From positions 3,906,001 to 3,970,000 of the forward strand of contig NZ_CP045309.1 in assembly GCF_009671205.1 (NCBI RefSeq): a DNA stretch of 64,000 nt, given 5' to 3'. This document shows, one piece after another, positions 61,376 to 64,000 of the stretch. Positions within the stretch are counted from its first letter, which is position 1. Each line of letters starts with the position of its first letter. Below the pieces are notes generated by a model. The model ran no database searches and had not been told where the DNA came from. It worked only from the letters and a program-made list of their open reading frames with translations. The position numbers were made by a program, and so were the translations under genes. The DNA is from Micromonospora terminaliae (GTDB lineage: Bacteria > Actinomycetota > Actinomycetes > Mycobacteriales > Micromonosporaceae).

Positions 61376-62425
61376 TCACCGGACGTCGCGGGTGCCGCCG
61401 CCGGGGACCGGTGGCGTGCCCGGGCGCGCCGGCACGTCGCCCAGCAGCGTCTCACCCAGGTCGGTGAGGCGGTGCAGCACGAGGTTGCCGTGCCGCTGGC
61501 TGCTGATGAGCCCGGCCTCCCGCAGGATGGTGGTGTGGTGGCTGGTGGTGGCCGGCGAGATGCCGGCGCGCCGGGCCAGTTCGCCGGTGGTGGCGCCCCG
61601 GACGGTGGCGCGAAGGACGGCCAGGCGGGTGTGGCCGAGCAGCGGGCCGAGCCGGCGTTCCGGGTCGGCCGGTGACCCCGGCCCGGTCGTCGGGTCCGGT
61701 CGCTGTCGGCGGGCCGGGTAGACCAGGGCCGGGGGCAGCTCGGGATCGGCCAGCGCGATCGGCGCGTGCCAGCAGAAGTACGACGGGATCAGGGCGATCC
61801 CCCGGCCGTCGAGGTGCATGTCCCGGTCCTCCGGGTAACCGTTCACGGACAGCACCGGCGGGTCCCACCGCACGTCCGGACCCAGGTCGTCGAGGATCTG
61901 CCCGGCGCCGGTCTCGAGTACCCGGGCCCCGCGCAGGGCCCGGTCGCCGGAGACGGCGGCGCCGATCTGCGGAAGGTGAGGGGCGACCGCGACCCGGAAG
62001 TAGGCACGCAGCGCATCGCCGAGGCCGTGCAGGGCGGCGAGCCGGCCGGCGGCCAGGTCGCTCAGCCAGGCGCCGTTGGCGGGAGCCGCCATCCGCCCCA
62101 ACTCGGTGCGGATCCGCCGGCTCGGGGTGCCGAGCACCCGGTCGATCCCCTCGTCGAGGTCGGTGACCGGACCGGGCGTCAGGAAGTCCGGGAAGTACCG
62201 CTTGAGCGGCGCGACAGGCAGCAGCCGTTCGCGGACCACCGGGACGAGACCCGCCCGTTGCAGGTCCCGGCGCACCTGCCGGTACCAGCCGGCGTAACCG
62301 GCGTAGCCGGCCCGGGTCTGCAGGCGGTGCAGACTGCAGACGATCTCCCACAGTGGATCCGGCTGGACCGCCAGCCGGGTACGGCTGAGGTCCTGGGCCG
62401 TGAAGTGGATCCGCAGAGTCCGCAT
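61376..62425 (-). CDS. ArsR-type winged-helix regulator with large N-terminal domain
   Basis: 349 aa from ATG 62425. The C-terminal winged helix is clear (about 268-330: GHTRLAVLRATVRGATTGEL, ARRAGISPATTSHHTTILRE, AGLISSQRHGNLVLHRLTDL). The N-terminal 250 residues are the DUF5937-like region of actinobacterial ArsR proteins (IHFTAQDLSRTRLAVQPDPL, WEIVCSLHRLQTRAG). No metal-binding Cys cluster is seen, so the signal is not a classic metal. A short AT-rich stretch with repeated CGACAT lies about 50-75 bp upstream and may be its promoter/operator. Convergent with gltX. Confidence 0.88.
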   Translation of the reverse strand: MRTLRIHFTAQDLSRTRLAVQPDPLWEIVCSLHRLQTRAGYAGYAGWYRQVRRDLQRAGLVPVVRERLLPVAPLKRYFPDFLTPGPVTDLDEGIDRVLGTPSRRIRTELGRMAAPANGAWLSDLAAGRLAALHGLGDALRAYFRVAVAPHLPQIGAAVSGDRALRGARVLETGAGQILDDLGPDVRWDPPVLSVNGYPEDRDMHLDGRGIALIPSYFCWHAPIALADPELPPALVYPARRQRPDPTTGPGSPADPERRLGPLLGHTRLAVLRATVRGATTGELARRAGISPATTSHHTTILREAGLISSQRHGNLVLHRLTDLGETLLGDVPARPGTPPVPGGGTRDVR

Positions 62426-62530
62426 GGCGCACAGTGTTCCGAGATCGATCGACGCGCTCAGTCTCGTCCGCGACATTGACATACATCGACATCTGTCACC
62501 CGCCGTCAACACCGGCGTGCGACGGCCGGG

Positions 62531-62560
62531 CGGGGCGGCAGCCGTTCGGCTGCCGCCCCG
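62531..62560 (-). terminator. Terminator after the I36-like inhibitor gene
   Basis: CGGGGCGGCAGCCG (62531-62544) pairs perfectly with CGGCTGCCGCCCCG (62547-62560), 14 bp with almost no loop, 14 bp past the stop on the minus strand. Confidence 0.8.
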
Positions 62561-62574
62561 CGGTGCACCATGGT

Positions 62575-63066
62575 TCAGCCGACGCTGCAGCTCGACCGCC
62601 ACCGGTGGGAGGCGATGTTGTCGTTGGTGTTCTGCATGTAGCCGTCGCGGTTGGAGCCCCAGGTGAACCAGGCTCCCGTGAGGTCGTCCCAGGCGTCGCC
62701 GGCACCCAGGCAGGCGTACGCGCCGGTGTAGTCGGGGTGGATGTAGAGGGCGACCGGCCGGCCGGTGTTCGAGTCGTTCCACGCCGAGGACGCCAGGTTG
62801 CGCATGCTGGCCCGGTTGTTGTTGTCGCAGTTGGCGTTCTCGGCGACGTTGATGGTGTCCCAGTTGTTGTCGGCGTTGTACCACCAGCACCACCGGCCCG
62901 CCCAGTAGGCGTCCTGGCTGACGTACAGGTAGCCGCTGCCGGCCGCCACGCGGTGCGGGTCGGCGTGCGGCGCCGGCCTGCGCGCGGCCTGCGCCGCGGT
63001 GGCGGTGACGGCCAGCGCGGCCAGCACCGCGACCAGGGTGGCCACCAGGGACCGTACTGCTCTCAT
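62575..63066 (-). CDS. Secreted peptidase-inhibitor I36-like protein
   Basis: 163 aa from ATG 63066 with GGGAGGAAA upstream. A Sec signal peptide (MRAVRSLVATLVAVLAALAV, then TATAAQAA) should be cleaved near residue 28. The mature part has the I36/SMPI beta/gamma-crystallin-like pattern: GYLYVSQDAYWAGRWCWWYN, DTINVAENANCDNNNRASMR, SSAWNDSNTGRPVALYIHPD, YTGAYACLGAGDAWDDLT. Four cysteines could form two disulfides. Family members inhibit metalloproteases; the target here is unknown. Confidence 0.88.
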   Translation of the reverse strand: MRAVRSLVATLVAVLAALAVTATAAQAARRPAPHADPHRVAAGSGYLYVSQDAYWAGRWCWWYNADNNWDTINVAENANCDNNNRASMRNLASSAWNDSNTGRPVALYIHPDYTGAYACLGAGDAWDDLTGAWFTWGSNRDGYMQNTNDNIASHRWRSSCSVG

Positions 63067-63125
63067 GGGGTTTCCTCCCGTTGGGGTTTCCGCCGTGACG
63101 GGTCCGCCACGGAGTTCGTGAGGTG

Positions 63126-64000
63126 TCAGCCGCCGGCCAGCACGGCACGGGCGCGCGGCAGCGCGGCACCTTCGAGGCGGAGCCGGTCGGCCACCTCGGT
63201 GGGGAACTGCCGTTCGACGGCGCGCCGGTGCTCGGCGTCGAGCCGCCGGGCGAGCCGGCCGAGTCCCGTCTCCGTGGCGCAACTCGCCTCGGCAACGGCC
63301 AGCCGGACCTCGCCGGCCGGGACGGTGCCGGACGCCGGTTCGGGCACCGACGCGCGGGCGGCGGCCGGGTCGGCGTAGTCGTGCCCGGCGCCGCGCATGC
63401 ACCGCCGCCACGCCGTCACACCGGCGGCGTAGCGGCGATCGGCGAGCACCCGGCCGACGCGCAGCCCGGCGAGGTTGTCGGTCGTCTTCGCGGCGCGGTA
63501 CCAGGCGGGCAGGTCGCCGTAGAGGTGGCGCTCCGCCTCCGAGGTGCAGCTGTGGCTGCTGCGGCGCAGCACGCCGCCGGCCGGCAGCGTCGCGCGCAGG
63601 GCGTCCGGCTCGCCGGGGTCGCCGTTGACGGCGCGTACGGCGGCCGCCGCGCGCTCCGGCGGCAGCTCCCGGGCGTACCGGGTGTTCGGGTCGGCCGCCA
63701 TGGCCGCCTCGAACCGGCGTTCCAGCACCCCGCCGTAGCCGTGACGGCGGGCGTAGGACACGTCGTCGAGGACGTACGGGAACTCGCGCAGCTCCGGCAC
63801 CGGGCGCCGGGGCACCGGCCAGTAGCGGAACCCGCGGCGCTGCATGCAGTCACGGATCAGCAGCTGCGTCGCAGCGTGCAGCACCTCCGCCGCCGGGGCG
63901 GACGCGGCCGGCGCGGCCGGCGGCGGCGCGGTCGCCACCGGTTGCCGCCCGGCGGCGCCGTGGTCGCCGGGCGGTGGTGTCGTGTCGCGGCCGGCACCCA
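63126..64000 (-). CDS. Probable exported protein of unknown function (5' end outside window)
   Basis: The frame ends at 63126 and is open through the right edge. A GTG at 63938 would give 270 aa, but upstream codons stay open (RDTTPPPGDHGAAGRQPVAT), reading like the low-complexity linker after a signal peptide or lipobox, so the true start is probably beyond 64000. The visible protein has CMQRRGFRYWPVP, PYVLDDVSYARRHGYGG, WRRCMRGAGHDYADPAAARA and a C-terminal EHRRAVERQFPTEVADRLRL. Paired cysteines (CMQRRG, HSCTSEAE, CMRGAG, SCATE) suit an extracytoplasmic protein. No family is named. It lies 60 bp upstream of the inhibitor gene on the same strand. Confidence 0.8.
   Translation of the reverse strand, partial: GAGRDTTPPPGDHGAAGRQPVATAPPPAAPAASAPAAEVLHAATQLLIRDCMQRRGFRYWPVPRRPVPELREFPYVLDDVSYARRHGYGGVLERRFEAAMAADPNTRYARELPPERAAAAVRAVNGDPGEPDALRATLPAGGVLRRSSHSCTSEAERHLYGDLPAWYRAAKTTDNLAGLRVGRVLADRRYAAGVTAWRRCMRGAGHDYADPAAARASVPEPASGTVPAGEVRLAVAEASCATETGLGRLARRLDAEHRRAVERQFPTEVADRLRLEGAALPRARAVLAGG

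Overview
The window is a very GC-rich actinomycete chromosome segment. Strong GC bias at third codon positions, frequent GTG starts, 4-nt stop/start overlaps, a SigE-family sigma factor, a homodimeric pyruvate dehydrogenase E1, an AhpE-type peroxiredoxin and DUF3040/DUF3052/DUF6928/DUF7660 proteins together suggest Micromonosporaceae, most likely Micromonospora. This is an inference from protein style, not a database match. Most of the window is ordinary chromosome. The stretch from about 35.7 to 46.4 kb is accessory.

Layout. 0-2.3 kb: an XRE/TPR regulator (cut by the window edge) divergent from a stand-alone Prim-Pol-domain protein. 2.3-8.5 kb: a minus-strand, translationally coupled operon DUF1800 > DUF1501 > ferric-reductase-like flavocytochrome > FMN-binding protein > ApbE, which reads as an extracytoplasmic flavin redox system. 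8.9-16.8 kb: DUF3040, a SNF2 helicase with a SWIM partner, a PfkB kinase, a DinB-like protein, a pyruvyl transferase and a TetR regulator with two tandem operators. 16.9-25.4 kb: RibD-like reductase, APH-like kinase, MerR regulator, SigE-type sigma factor with a coupled membrane protein, alpha/beta hydrolase, acetyltransferase, NCS2 purine permease and DUF6928. 25.5-35.6 kb: cupin regulator, thioredoxin-reductase-like enzyme, methyltransferase, GH15 enzyme, an msrB-msrA-epoxide hydrolase-redoxin operon, a phosphoribosyltransferase-like unknown, an AlkD-like repair protein and an AraC/GyrI regulator.

35.7-46.4 kb is the accessory region. A two-gene cassette with an RHIM-like amyloid-type motif sits at its left. 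Then come four copies of the 3' half of a tRNA-Val gene, the last inside the intact tRNA, which delimit a tandem array of decayed integrative elements. The interiors carry a nucleoside-deoxyribosyltransferase-like/Nudix/winged-helix fusion, a GntR-deoC operon ending in a frameshifted PP2C-like gene cut by an IS481-type remnant, small membrane and lipoprotein genes, and two surviving integrase 3' ends with their terminators.

46.4-64 kb returns to core genes: AhpE, DUF3052, a fused alpha/beta 2-oxoacid dehydrogenase E1, an MFS/MarR operon facing an AraC regulator, YjbQ, aceE, a GH1 glucosidase with its MFS transporter, gltX, an ArsR regulator, an I36-type inhibitor and a secreted unknown protein running off the right edge. 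No CRISPR array, rRNA gene or biosynthetic cluster was seen.
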